From assembly GCA_029210965.1 (NCBI GenBank), contig JARGFZ010000011.1, forward strand, positions 21,532 through 85,531: a stretch of DNA of 64,000 bases, given 5' to 3'. This document shows, piece by piece, positions 52,643 through 61,506 of the stretch (its first letter is position 1; every line of letters starts with the position of its first letter). This stretch comes from a bacterium (GTDB lineage Bacteria; BMS3Abin14). The position numbers were made by a program, and so were the translations under genes. The notes beneath the pieces were generated by a model. It did no database searches and was not told where the DNA came from. It saw only the letters and a list, made by a program, of their open reading frames with translations.

Positions 52643-53746
52643 TTATTCCTGCTCAGTGTCGCGCAGGTATTCGATGAGTTCCACCATCCTGTCACGATTA
52701 AAGCTGGTCGGAGACCCGTCGAACCGGTCCACATTTCCATCAAAAAAATCCTCCGGCCAGCCCTGCCAGGCAGACCTGCGCGACCTGACGATCCCCCTTC
52801 CCAATTCTATGAACCACTGGTTGCGCGACGTGAACCGGACCGAGGCATCAACGGCATACCAGGCGCTCATGGCCCTCAGGTACAAGTCGAGGATGGCCTC
52901 CTTGGAGGACGCGTCCTTGTAGCGGAGACCATTGGCAATGTGAGCCTTAAGATACCACGGCAGCGATCCGTCCAGAAGACTTCCCCTGAACTCGCTCAAG
53001 CTGTAGCTCTCATAGCCTCCTTGTCGGTATGCTTCCAGCGTCGTCCGATACCTGTCAAGGATCGCGGCCGCTTTCTTGTCCCCTTCATCGGCGAGGATTT
53101 CCAGGGACACCTCGTGGACCCACTTGTCGGGCCACATATCCCGGCCGAACCGCCAGAGTAGCTCATCCACTTCCTCAGCTGTGCGGCATCGGGCCCGCTC
53201 GATCCCCGATACGACAGCCTCCAGGGTGTAACCTGAGACGTGGGAGTACTTCGCGCTTTCGGCATCCACAAAAAGTTTGCGCTCAAGGGCCGCACAGGCC
53301 TCTTCACCACCGATCTCCGCCAAGGTATCGGCGACCAGAGGCATGTAATGAGCCGCAGGCCGCCGGTTTCACTGCGATCTCTCCAGCAGGGCCTTAACAT
53401 CAACGTCGCGCCCGGCCCGCCCGAGCGCGTTAAAGGCTTCTCGCCGAGCACGGCTGGGAACATCTCCCCTGAAACCTATATTTAGGAGTTCACCAACGGA
53501 GTCCGCACCATGTTGTTTTTCCAGCCTTCCGATCTTTTCGAGGAGGCTGCGCTCTTCCCGGGCGAGACTGCGATTCTCCAACATTTCACGGATAAAGCCC
53601 TTGATGGAAAAGTCCAGGGGACTGCCGCCATGGCCGGCCAGCAGGGAAAGAAAGGCGCTCACTATCAGGAAAAGCAGGATGACGGTGGGAACCACCCATC
53701 TCCCCCACCGGCCTCCTGGTCGTTCCTTGCGGCTACCTCTGGTCAT
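52643..53746 (-). pseudogene. HEAT-like repeat protein, split by in-frame TGA
   Basis: Frames 53369-53746 and 52643-53344 are in phase with only TGA (53369-53371) between them. The first has a membrane anchor (VVPTVILLFLIVSAFLSLLA) and GFRGDVPSRARREAFNALGR, a HEAT-repeat-like helix pair. The second continues with LAEIGGEEACAALERKLFVD, AHIANGLRYKDASSKEAILDL and a C-terminal LRDTEQE. Joined length would be 367 residues, anchored in the membrane. The stop falls in LLERSQ-x-NRRPAAHYMPL. Nonsense mutation is the simplest reading. Family not recognised beyond helical repeats. Confidence 0.65.
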
Positions 53747-54053
53747 GGGGCACGGTCACCCTTGTCTGAGCATATGTAACATTCCCGGCATCATCGGTGG
53801 CGCTCAGTGTCAAGGTATAAACCCTGCCGTCGATGGAGCCGCCCTTCCTCTCAGCGCGAAGGTAAATCCTCCCGTCCGCTACCACCATATCACCCTCGGT
53901 GTTGCCGTTCAAGGAATCAGAGTCATAAAGGGGATCGAAAGTGTTTTCGCTATCCCCCTCGTTCATCACGATGGATTCGATGCTCCATTTCACCTCGGTG
54001 GAGCAGTTGTCGGTCAGGGACACCGCAGGGACGACCTCGACCATGCCGGGCAC
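53733..54053 (-). pseudogene. C-terminal domain fragment of an extracellular protein
   Basis: The 106 codons (MVEVVPAVSLTDNCSTEVKW, NEGDSENTFDPLYDSD, ADGRIYLRAERKGGSIDGRV, YTLTLSATDDAGNVTYAQT, VTVPHDQR) match the terminal module of the 51698-52636 protein (TYSITGVSVNE..., LRAERAG, VPHDQ). The 5' side stops 3 nt before a MITE-like element (54057-54181), which has probably displaced the remainder of the gene. Confidence 0.7.
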
Positions 54054-54056
54054 CCC

Positions 54057-54181
54057 TTGGGTAGAGTAGGGAGCAGGTCACTGAAACTATGGTAAGGCTA
54101 CTCGGGCACCGTCAGACGAAAGGGACGGCAACAGTGAAGCCAAGCCTACGGTGGCAGTGACCTGCTCCCTACTCTACCCAA
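54057..54181. repeat. MITE-like element with perfect 27-bp inverted ends
   Basis: TTGGGTAGAGTAGGGAGCAG (from 54057, 27 bp in all) is exactly complementary to the segment 54155-54181. The 71-bp interior includes GGTAAGGCTACTCGGGCACC and GCCAAGCCTACGG. No transposase is encoded. It lies between a broken surface-protein gene and the 3' end of the M23-like gene, where its hairpin might also serve as a leftward transcription end. Confidence 0.8.
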
Positions 54182-54190
54182 AGGTTTTCC

Positions 54191-54856
54191 TCAAGTCCGG
54201 AAAAAAGGGAGGGGGGTAGGGCAGAGTCGATCCATAAAGGCCAGGTCCTCTGCCGCACAGTAACCTTTGGAGAGGTAGCCCTGAGTTATTCCCAGCTCGG
54301 TAATAACCTGGAGATGGGTGTGATAAAACCAGTTTCCGTTTTCATTGAAATCGCCGATGTGGGCGAAGATTTCTCCCGCCTGAACTGACATTCCCTGAGC
54401 GGGGAGGGTGTCGGGCCGCAAATGGCCATAAAAGCTGAAGAAGGTTTCAAAGTCCGGGCTTTGATGACGTAACAGCACATAGCCGCCGTAATTTCCCTCA
54501 CCAGCCTCGTAGCCACTCGTCTCGATGGTTGCTGCCAGCGGGGCGTGCAGCGGCGTGCCGAGGGGGACAATGATATCGATCCCGAGATGGTAAAAACGCT
54601 GCTCCTGGACCATCTGCGGGCAGTCGGCAAGAAGCTTCTCCCGGTTTTCCAGGTAAGAGGAAATGCCCCAGCCGTGGCTTCCTTCCGCCATGAGCCAATC
54701 GATGCGCCGCTGATATTCCCGCTGATCCCTGACATCCACCCCCGCAAAAACATGCCCTTCGACGGACATGTCCAGGATCAGGGGTTCGCCTTTCAGCCCC
54801 TTGAACAGGGGGTTGAGCGCGACCTTCGGGCTGTAGGCGATAAAGGGGTATCTCAT
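54191..54856 (-). CDS. M23-like metallopeptidase-fold protein, cytoplasmic
   Basis: The 221-residue protein has the LytM/M23 zinc ligands: HLGIDIIVPLGTPLHAPL (H-x3-D), FSFYGHLRPD and HTHLQVI (H-x-H). It lacks a signal peptide or membrane segment. The N-terminal third (ADCPQMVQEQRFYHLGID context, VEGHVFAGVDVRDQREYQRR) is not part of M23. Such signal-less M23 domains occur fused to or beside amino-group-modifying enzymes (kinase, M23, class III aminotransferase proteins), which agrees with its position 14 nt after the radical SAM gene. It may have lost cell-wall activity. Last gene of the cluster. Confidence 0.8.
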   Translation of the reverse strand: MRYPFIAYSPKVALNPLFKGLKGEPLILDMSVEGHVFAGVDVRDQREYQRRIDWLMAEGSHGWGISSYLENREKLLADCPQMVQEQRFYHLGIDIIVPLGTPLHAPLAATIETSGYEAGEGNYGGYVLLRHQSPDFETFFSFYGHLRPDTLPAQGMSVQAGEIFAHIGDFNENGNWFYHTHLQVITELGITQGYLSKGYCAAEDLAFMDRLCPTPLPFFRT

Positions 54857-54870
54857 TGCGGGACCAATGA

Positions 54871-57336
54871 TCAGGAGATGGGAAAATTGTTGGTCTTAAC
54901 CAGCCCCGTGACTTCGACGACAGGTTTCTCGTCGTCAAACTCGGTATCCTGGGAAAAGGCATAGTATGGGTTCATTTCCAGGTAGTAGGCTTTGTCGTAA
55001 CAGTCGAGCTTTATTTTGCAGCCCCTTTTCTCATCCGGCATCAGGGTCGAAGACAGGCCGTAGTCTACTTCACCGTGTTTGGTGCTGATGACATAGGTGG
55101 GGATTTCCCTGCCACTTCCTTCCCTTCTGACCATGGTGGCTATGCTGGTGACATCATAGGAATCGATCGGGTAGTAATTGTTCCAGGGGGTCTGGATCGG
55201 CAATCCGGCGACATACACGTGGTGGAATTCGATGCCGGTCGCGCGAAGTCTGCTGGCCATTTCGTGGATAACCGTATCCCTGTCATTGATGCCGCCGAGC
55301 AGCGGAACATTGGCGTAGACCCTGACTCCCTTATTGTTCAACTTTCGCGTTAATTGTACATGCTCCGGTTTTATTTCATCGGGCAGGATAAACCAGGTTT
55401 CAATCTCCAACCGCAAGGGGGTGATGGCGCGCACACCGTTAAGGTCTGCCAGGGTATTGATGACTCCGCGAGTAAATCGTTCAGGGCTGGTGTTGAATTT
55501 CATGCTGCGCAGGCGGACCGCGTTGACGTGCGGTATTTCCGCAAGCCTTTTAACGGCCTGTTTGATAAAAAACAGGCCCTCGATGCCATCCTCTTGCGCG
55601 GAGATAACGACGTCGCTGATCTTGTTGTCGTTGGCGATATAATTGAAGGCTTCTTCACCAGCTTCGAAGTTTATTTCAACCCTGGTTTTATGGGTCCGGC
55701 AAAGGTTTTTCAGCCCGGTCTCGACAATACTGCACGCGGTCTGCCTGTTTTGGACCAGTTCCTGTTGCAGATGTGCAACCTCTTCCGCTCTGGCTTGCTT
55801 GTGTATGCGGGTTTTTCGTTTTGGCCGCGCACCGAGCAGATAGGAATCGTTGCCGATCTCCGCCAGGTACTTGATATCAATAGTGCCCTCGTCGTTTATC
55901 CGGATGACCTCCAGATCCCGGGTGAGTGGAGCAAATTTTTTAAAGAATTCGGGCGTGTAAGGGGTTCTTATCCAAATGAAACTTTCGTTTTCGGAATCTC
56001 TTTCCACCGCCCAACCGCTGCTGTACCAGTCTATCTTGCCGATCTGGGTGGCCGTGCAGATACTGGGGATGGCGCGGTCGGACAGATTGGCGCGCAGGTA
56101 ATCGTTCATGATGATCCCGTAAGAGAGCGGCTTCCAATAGATACTGTTCCCTTTGATCGGGCTGCAGGGGATGTAGATGTAATGAATCTCCGCCCCCGCA
56201 CCGCGCAAGCGCCTGAACAACTCGACCAACTCGGGACCGGAATCGTTGCAGTTGTTGAGAAACGGTGTCTGGACATAGACAGCGATGCCGTTGTTGACGA
56301 GTTCCGAGATGATCTCCAGGCTTTCCGGGGAGATTTCGTCAGGGTGGATGAAATGGGTGGCGACCTCTATCCGCTTGCCGAACTTCTGCAGCTCGATGTT
56401 TTTACACTTCAGGTAGTTGAGATACTCCCCCTTGTTCTCCAGAAACATGTGCGGGTAATAGGCGATAGAGCGAGTTGCAAGGCGCAGTGTCTGCACATGT
56501 TCGACCTGTTTCAACCCATCGATGGCCGCTTCCATGTTGGCGCGGTTCATGAAGGGGTCGCCGCCGGTCACGACGACCTCTTTGATCGAGGGCAAGCTCT
56601 CCACCCGGGCGACCGCTTTTTGCACATCTTTAGTTGTCGGATTTTTTTCGTTGCGGGAGTCCTTGTGCTTTCTGAAACAGAAACGGCAATAGACCGGACA
56701 GGCCATATTGAGCAGAAAGATCACCCGATTCTGGTACATCTGCTCGAACAGTCCTTCATGAAACTGGCCGATCCAGGTGTTGGCGAAACCGACCGGGTTC
56801 AACTCCTGAACAAAGGGCAGATACTGGTAGGCGATCGCTTTGGAAACCATCAGCTGGCGGATGGTGTGACGTGACAACCGCACCGGGTAGACATCGATCA
56901 CCTGTTGCAGGTCAGCTCGCTGCTCCTCCGGGATAACACTGTTGGTGAGCTCGATAAGCTGATCTACCGTCTTGATGGAGACATATCCATTGCCAGGAAG
57001 AATCCGTTCCAGCAGGGCAACCAGCAGAGCATGAGGCAGGATAATCCCCTGGATGACGATCCCTTTGCCCGTGCCTGCGGCGATCTCCTGTAGAACGGTC
57101 CGGAAGAAGCCTTCGGCATCATCACCGTAACCGGTCACATCCAGCAGATCGGTGAATTTAGCCTCGCCTCTTTCTGAGGTGACCTGCTCCCAGAATTCAG
57201 CTTGGGCAAATCCGCTCCCCTGATAGACCTGTAAAAACTCTTCGGTGCAATCGATCAAGGTTTGCAGGTCCATCGTCTCTTTCTTGAGGGAATTTTTGAA
57301 AATGACGGTCATCGTCCCGTTGTCGTACTGTTCCAT
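54871..57336 (-). CDS. Double-module lysine-2,3-aminomutase-like radical SAM protein
   Basis: From ATG 57336 (GGGAG site, 7-nt spacing; an upstream TTG at 57411 overlaps the ATPase gene) the protein has 821 residues. The first module is KamA-like: NPVGFANTWIGQFHEG, LLNMACPVYCRFCFRKHKD with the C-x3-C-x2-C at 213-217-220, VVVTGGDPFMNRANMEAAI, TRSIAYYPH, and a closing TATQIGKIDWYSSGW at the place where KAM carries its PLP lysine. The second module (from about 560) repeats the later half (LRSMKFNTSPERF, GGINDRDTVIHEMASRLR, EIPTYVISTKHGEVDYGLS) without the iron-sulfur cysteines. KAM is normally about 420 residues. A radical mutation of an amino acid or related compound is inferred; the substrate is unknown. 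Confidence 0.85.
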   Translation of the reverse strand: MEQYDNGTMTVIFKNSLKKETMDLQTLIDCTEEFLQVYQGSGFAQAEFWEQVTSERGEAKFTDLLDVTGYGDDAEGFFRTVLQEIAAGTGKGIVIQGIILPHALLVALLERILPGNGYVSIKTVDQLIELTNSVIPEEQRADLQQVIDVYPVRLSRHTIRQLMVSKAIAYQYLPFVQELNPVGFANTWIGQFHEGLFEQMYQNRVIFLLNMACPVYCRFCFRKHKDSRNEKNPTTKDVQKAVARVESLPSIKEVVVTGGDPFMNRANMEAAIDGLKQVEHVQTLRLATRSIAYYPHMFLENKGEYLNYLKCKNIELQKFGKRIEVATHFIHPDEISPESLEIISELVNNGIAVYVQTPFLNNCNDSGPELVELFRRLRGAGAEIHYIYIPCSPIKGNSIYWKPLSYGIIMNDYLRANLSDRAIPSICTATQIGKIDWYSSGWAVERDSENESFIWIRTPYTPEFFKKFAPLTRDLEVIRINDEGTIDIKYLAEIGNDSYLLGARPKRKTRIHKQARAEEVAHLQQELVQNRQTACSIVETGLKNLCRTHKTRVEINFEAGEEAFNYIANDNKISDVVISAQEDGIEGLFFIKQAVKRLAEIPHVNAVRLRSMKFNTSPERFTRGVINTLADLNGVRAITPLRLEIETWFILPDEIKPEHVQLTRKLNNKGVRVYANVPLLGGINDRDTVIHEMASRLRATGIEFHHVYVAGLPIQTPWNNYYPIDSYDVTSIATMVRREGSGREIPTYVISTKHGEVDYGLSSTLMPDEKRGCKIKLDCYDKAYYLEMNPYYAFSQDTEFDDEKPVVEVTGLVKTNNFPIS

Positions 57337-57389
57337 TGAGCAGCTCCCAGAGAAATTTTGGCCTTTCGACTCAGTGGCAAGACCCGGAG

Positions 57390-58490
57390 TCAGCTCTTTA
57401 TCAACCGACAATCGGCCGGATTCATCCGGATATATACTTCTTCACCCCGCTTCAATGGTACGCGGCGGGCAAGCACGATAACGTGCAACATCGAACCATC
57501 ATGCAACTCGACATAATAGCTTACTTCTCCCCCCATGTAACTCCGATCACGAACTTCGCCGAACAGGTAATTCATGTTCTCTTCCTGTTCGCCAAACTCC
57601 GACTTCAGTCCTATTTTCAACTGTTGCGCTCTAACAACCACCTCAGCATTATCTCCACGATCGAAGTCGATCGCCGGTGAAGCAAGGAAGGTTTCCCCGC
57701 TTGCCAAGTGAACCTGCATGAAACCGTCCATTGCCCGGTCGACCACCACCGGAATAAAATTGGGGTGGCCGAGGAAATCAGCGACAAAATGGTTGGTGAA
57801 ACTGTTGTAGACTTCTTCCGGTGCCCCTTCCTGCTGCTTGACCCCCTGGTTCAGGACGATAATCTTATCCGACATAGAGAGCGCCTCACGCTGGTCATGG
57901 GTGACGAAAATGGTGGTGACACCGATATCCTGCTGCAGATTGTCTATTTCGCGCCGCATGTCCTCACGCAGATTTTCATCCAGCGCTGATAAGGGCTCGT
58001 CCATCAGCAGTACATCCGGTTCGATAACGATGGCTCGCGCCAGGGCGATTCGCTGCTGCTGCCCTCCTGAAAGCTGTGAAGGCATGCGTTTCTCCACACC
58101 GGGCAGGCGCACCAGCTCCAGGGCTTTATACACCCTCTCTCGCATCTCCTCCTTGCTCACCCCGCGGTACTTGAGGCCAAAGGCGACGTTGTCGAAGATG
58201 CTTTTGTGCGGGAACAGGGCATAATTCTGGAAGATCATCCCGAGGTTACGTTTGTGAATCGGAACATCGTTGATCCGCTTGCCATTGATGTAAATGTCCC
58301 CTTCCGTCGGGGTTTCCAGCCCCGCTATCATTCTTAACAGGGTTGTCTTACCGCAGCCGGACGGCCCGAGGAGGGTGACCAGGGACCCTTCGGCGATATC
58401 GATATCGACATTGTCGACTGCCGTCACCTCACCGAAGCGCTTTACGATTCCCCGAAATTTAACGAACGCGGGATCTTTTTCCTTCATCAA
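57390..58490 (-). CDS. potA: PotA-like ABC transporter ATP-binding protein
   Basis: The 366-residue ATPase has Walker A GPSGCGKTT, Q-loop IFQNYALFPHKSI, signature LSGGQQQRIALARAIVIEP, Walker B LLMDEPLSALDENLR, switch VTHDQREALSM and a TOBE domain (VVVRAQQLKIGLK, RDRSYMGGEVSYYVEL). Sequence type is that of spermidine/putrescine importers. It is energising partner of the permeases at 59815 and 60619. It follows the binding-protein gene with a 90-nt spacer that holds a hairpin. Gene symbol reflects family, not proven substrate. Confidence 0.92.
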   Translation of the reverse strand: MMKEKDPAFVKFRGIVKRFGEVTAVDNVDIDIAEGSLVTLLGPSGCGKTTLLRMIAGLETPTEGDIYINGKRINDVPIHKRNLGMIFQNYALFPHKSIFDNVAFGLKYRGVSKEEMRERVYKALELVRLPGVEKRMPSQLSGGQQQRIALARAIVIEPDVLLMDEPLSALDENLREDMRREIDNLQQDIGVTTIFVTHDQREALSMSDKIIVLNQGVKQQEGAPEEVYNSFTNHFVADFLGHPNFIPVVVDRAMDGFMQVHLASGETFLASPAIDFDRGDNAEVVVRAQQLKIGLKSEFGEQEENMNYLFGEVRDRSYMGGEVSYYVELHDGSMLHVIVLARRVPLKRGEEVYIRMNPADCRLIKS

Positions 58491-58520
58491 AATATATCCT
58501 GTTTATTCAATCAGAAAACT

Positions 58521-58570
58521 GGGCAGAAAGGCATTCAAAAGAATGCAAAAGCCTGAACACCTTTCTGCCC
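58521..58570 (-). promoter_or_regulatory. Intercistronic two-part stem-loop
   Basis: GGGCAGAAAGG (58521-58531) pairs with CCTTTCTGCCC (58560-58570), and within the loop GCATTC-AAAA-GAATGC (58531-58546) forms a second hairpin. It stands just after the binding-protein gene and before the ATPase gene, where such structures tune expression of downstream genes. Confidence 0.6.
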
Positions 58571-58580
58571 AAACAGTGGT

Positions 58581-59741
58581 TTAGGCTCCAGCTTTGATGC
58601 GGTCCCACTTCTCTCCCCATTCAAGTTGTTTGCTGTTCCAGTAAACGGGATCAGCGAACAGGAAGCCTTTAAGTGTCCCGGTCGGATCGAATGCTGGCAG
58701 CTTCTTAATTTCATCCGGCATCTCTATTTTGGTCGGATCCAGACTCGGCGGATAATTCTGGCCCTTAGCCACGGCGATGGCAGCATTGGGCTCGAGCATG
58801 AAGTTGAGCAGTTTCTGGGCGAGCTCCATGTCGCTGCCCTTGATCACGTACATATACTCCATCCAGGAGTAGGTATTGTTCGGTGCCAGATAGCCGATAT
58901 TATGCCCCTGCTGCTGCAGGGCAGCGACACGGCCTGACCAGGCCACGGTCGCGTCAATCTCGCCGTTAGCGAGCAGGCTCATCAATTCGGAGCCGGACGC
59001 CCAGTACTTCTTCATCAGGCCGCGCTGTTCCTCGAGCGCATCCCAGACATCGTTGACATTGGTGATGTTATTGGGGCTCTGACCGGTGTGCAGGGCCGCA
59101 TACCACATATTGGTACGGAAGTCCCCTCCCCAGGTTCCCAGGCGTCCCTCAAGGCTCTTGTCCCAAAGCAGAGAAGCCCCCAGCTTCTCAGCTTTCTCCT
59201 TGGAGATTTTGTCCAGATTGTAGGCAATCCCGGTTTGCCCGATATCATAGGGAACAGCCGACAGTTTACCATCAGTGATATTTCTCAAGGTATCGATCAT
59301 TACGGGCATGACATTTTTCAAGTTGGGAATCTTGCGCTCATCCAGCACCGAATTGAAACCAAGATCCTTGTAACGTAGATAATCGTAAACAGCGCTCAGG
59401 TGGGCGATGTTAAATTCGCCACCCGGGGGGAAGGAGGCCTTAACCTGGGTCAGGAAGGCATCCATTCCGGTAAAGGTAGCGTCGATAACCTTGGTGCCAG
59501 TTGCCTTGGTAAAAGGATCGAAGGCATACTGGCGCAGCGCTTTGGAGGTAGTCCCTCCCCAGGAGTGAACCGTTATCGAGTCCCTGGCGAAAGCATTTTT
59601 TGCCAGGCCGAAGGGGCCACCTACGATCCCCACAGCTGCTCCTGCGATCCCCAAATATTTTACGAAATCGCGACGCGAGAGCTTACCCTCCTGGTAGCAT
59701 TCATACATCTGGTCCAGGTTTTTTTTCATCTTGTCCTTCAT
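58581..59741 (-). CDS. potD: PotD-like periplasmic substrate-binding protein with Tat-type signal
   Basis: The 386-residue protein has an unusual N-terminus: MKDKMKKNLDQMYECYQEGK then SRRDFVKYLGIAGAAVGIVG, a twin-arginine motif (SRRDF) with a hydrophobic stretch and cleavage near AFARDS. The mature domain is of the PotD/PotF family 1 kind (ITVHSWGGTTSKALRQYAFD, IAYNLDKISKEKAEKLG, DATVAWSGRVAALQQQG). It should bind a cationic or zwitterionic amine or amino acid derivative. Tat export is rarer in this family than Sec. First transporter gene after the permeases in the operon order. Confidence 0.9.
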   Translation of the reverse strand: MKDKMKKNLDQMYECYQEGKLSRRDFVKYLGIAGAAVGIVGGPFGLAKNAFARDSITVHSWGGTTSKALRQYAFDPFTKATGTKVIDATFTGMDAFLTQVKASFPPGGEFNIAHLSAVYDYLRYKDLGFNSVLDERKIPNLKNVMPVMIDTLRNITDGKLSAVPYDIGQTGIAYNLDKISKEKAEKLGASLLWDKSLEGRLGTWGGDFRTNMWYAALHTGQSPNNITNVNDVWDALEEQRGLMKKYWASGSELMSLLANGEIDATVAWSGRVAALQQQGHNIGYLAPNNTYSWMEYMYVIKGSDMELAQKLLNFMLEPNAAIAVAKGQNYPPSLDPTKIEMPDEIKKLPAFDPTGTLKGFLFADPVYWNSKQLEWGEKWDRIKAGA

Positions 59742-59814
59742 TTTAAACCTCCTTGTAAAAGTTAAAGATTACCTGGCGCAGTACACATCAGGCCAACGCC
59801 AGACGGGAAGCCCA

Positions 59815-60609
59815 TTAGCTCCCCCTGGCAAACCTTCTGGACAAATATCCCGCTGCCAACGGCAGGGAGATGGTCAAAACAATCATGACGGTGCCAAGGG
59901 CGTTGATTTCCGGACTGATCGAATTCCTCAGCATGCCGAAGATCTTTACCGGCACGGTCTGCTGCGACGCCGTCGCCCAGAACAAGGTGGCGGTGACATC
60001 ATCGAAAGAGATAGTGAATGAAAACAACATCCCGGCAAAAATTGCCGGCGACAGTAGCGGAAAGGTGACAGACAGAAAGGTCTGAAAGGGACTCGCCCCG
60101 AGGGAGAGAGAAGCTTCTTCATACTCCTTTTTAATTCCGACCATCCGTGCCTGAACGACCAGCATCACATAGGGGAGAGTCAGCACTACATGACCGAGCA
60201 GGAGCAGCATGAAGCTTTTCGGCTGCTGCAGCCAACGCAGAAACAGCAGCAGGGCAACACCCAGCACGACCTCCGGAATCATAATCGGAGCGATCAGCAG
60301 GGTGTTCAGAAATTCCTTTCCGCGAAATTCGTAGCGGACGAACGCCAGTGCTGCCGGAACGGCAATCGCAGTGGCTAAAACGGAGGTCAGAGAGCCAAGA
60401 ATCAGGGAATTTTTAAAGGCTCCCAGAATTGAAGGGTTGTGAATCAATTCATTGTACCAGCGGAAGCTGAATCCTTCCATTGGGAAGGAGCCAAACTGCT
60501 TAGGATTGAAGGACAGCAGCACAACGGCGACGATGGGGGCGAACATCCAGATGTAAACGAGCAGGGTGTAGAGTTTTATCAGCGACCAGCCGGTGATGAG
60601 TTTCTTCAT
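59815..60609 (-). CDS. potC: PotC-like ABC permease
   Basis: The 264-residue permease has six membrane segments and the EAA motif EYEEASLSLGASPFQTFLSVTFP, followed by FTISFDDVTATLFWA, which is typical of the PotC/PotI branch. It acts with the PotB-like permease encoded 9 nt upstream. Confidence 0.9.
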   Translation of the reverse strand: MKKLITGWSLIKLYTLLVYIWMFAPIVAVVLLSFNPKQFGSFPMEGFSFRWYNELIHNPSILGAFKNSLILGSLTSVLATAIAVPAALAFVRYEFRGKEFLNTLLIAPIMIPEVVLGVALLLFLRWLQQPKSFMLLLLGHVVLTLPYVMLVVQARMVGIKKEYEEASLSLGASPFQTFLSVTFPLLSPAIFAGMLFSFTISFDDVTATLFWATASQQTVPVKIFGMLRNSISPEINALGTVMIVLTISLPLAAGYLSRRFARGS

Positions 60610-60618
60610 GGTCGGACT

Positions 60619-61482
60619 CTACCCTCCCAAAGACTTGAAGACCTGGTTAATTCCCAGGTACTTGTTGTAGGCGAAAACAATCAGGCCAACCAGCGCGAGC
60701 AGAATCGTACTGATGGCACAGCCGAAGGGCCAGTCGAGGGTAGTGATGATCCGATTGAATACCAGGTTGGCAATCATTTCGTTCCCGGGACCGCCAAGGA
60801 TCATCGGCGGTAGGTAGGTGCCGCAGGTCAGGACAAAAACCAGGAGGCAGCCTGCGCTGACTCCGGGAAGGCTCAATGGCAGAATAATCTCCTTGAATGC
60901 CTGCCACTCGGTGCAGCCAAGGTTTTTTGCCGCTTCGGTCAGGCTTCTATCGATTCCGTCCAGGCTGACATAGATGTTGAGAATCATGAACGGCAGCAGG
61001 TATTGCAGCAAGCCCATAAGGACCGCGCCTTCGTTATAGAGCATGGCGAAGGGCGAGGCGATCAGTCCCACCGACATCAGCATGTGGTTGATAAGGCCGG
61101 ATTCACCAAGGATGTTGATCCAGCTCAGGGTACGGATAATAAAACTGATCCAGAAAGGCAGCATGACAAGAATCATCAGCGCCGGCTTAAGCCTGGATTC
61201 GGTTTTATAAAAAAAGTAAGCGGGGATATAGCCCATAAACAAGCAGAGCACCACAGTTTCCAGGGCCACCCGGATTGTTCTGATCAACAAAGAGGGATAG
61301 AAAAAATCAGCGAAAAACTTGCTGTAGTTTCCGAACTGGAAGGCGGGGATGTCCTGCCCGATCGGAGAACGCAGCCAGAAGCTATAGACCACCACAAAGC
61401 AGACCGGCACCACCAGAATCAAAAAGATGGCGGTAAGAGACGGCGACAAAAGCAGCCAGGGCCTGAGTTTTTTTTGTCTCAT
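60619..61482 (-). CDS. potB: PotB-like ABC permease
   Basis: The 287-residue permease has six membrane segments. The EAA-type loop is SLTEAAKNLGCTEWQAFKEIILPLSLPG, and the closing VLTCGTYLPPMILGGPGNEMIANLV is characteristic of the PotB/PotH branch. It starts 24 nt after the proline racemase-like gene on the same strand and runs into the PotC-like gene, so the whole cluster probably forms one transcript. Confidence 0.9.
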   Translation of the reverse strand: MRQKKLRPWLLLSPSLTAIFLILVVPVCFVVVYSFWLRSPIGQDIPAFQFGNYSKFFADFFYPSLLIRTIRVALETVVLCLFMGYIPAYFFYKTESRLKPALMILVMLPFWISFIIRTLSWINILGESGLINHMLMSVGLIASPFAMLYNEGAVLMGLLQYLLPFMILNIYVSLDGIDRSLTEAAKNLGCTEWQAFKEIILPLSLPGVSAGCLLVFVLTCGTYLPPMILGGPGNEMIANLVFNRIITTLDWPFGCAISTILLALVGLIVFAYNKYLGINQVFKSLGG

Positions 61483-61506
61483 GAACTTTTGTCCAATTTT
61501 GTTATC

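Noticed and set aside
55354..56874. 506-residue open frame on the + strand
   Set aside because: It is the shadow of the radical SAM gene on the opposite strand, which carries the Cys cluster and family motifs.
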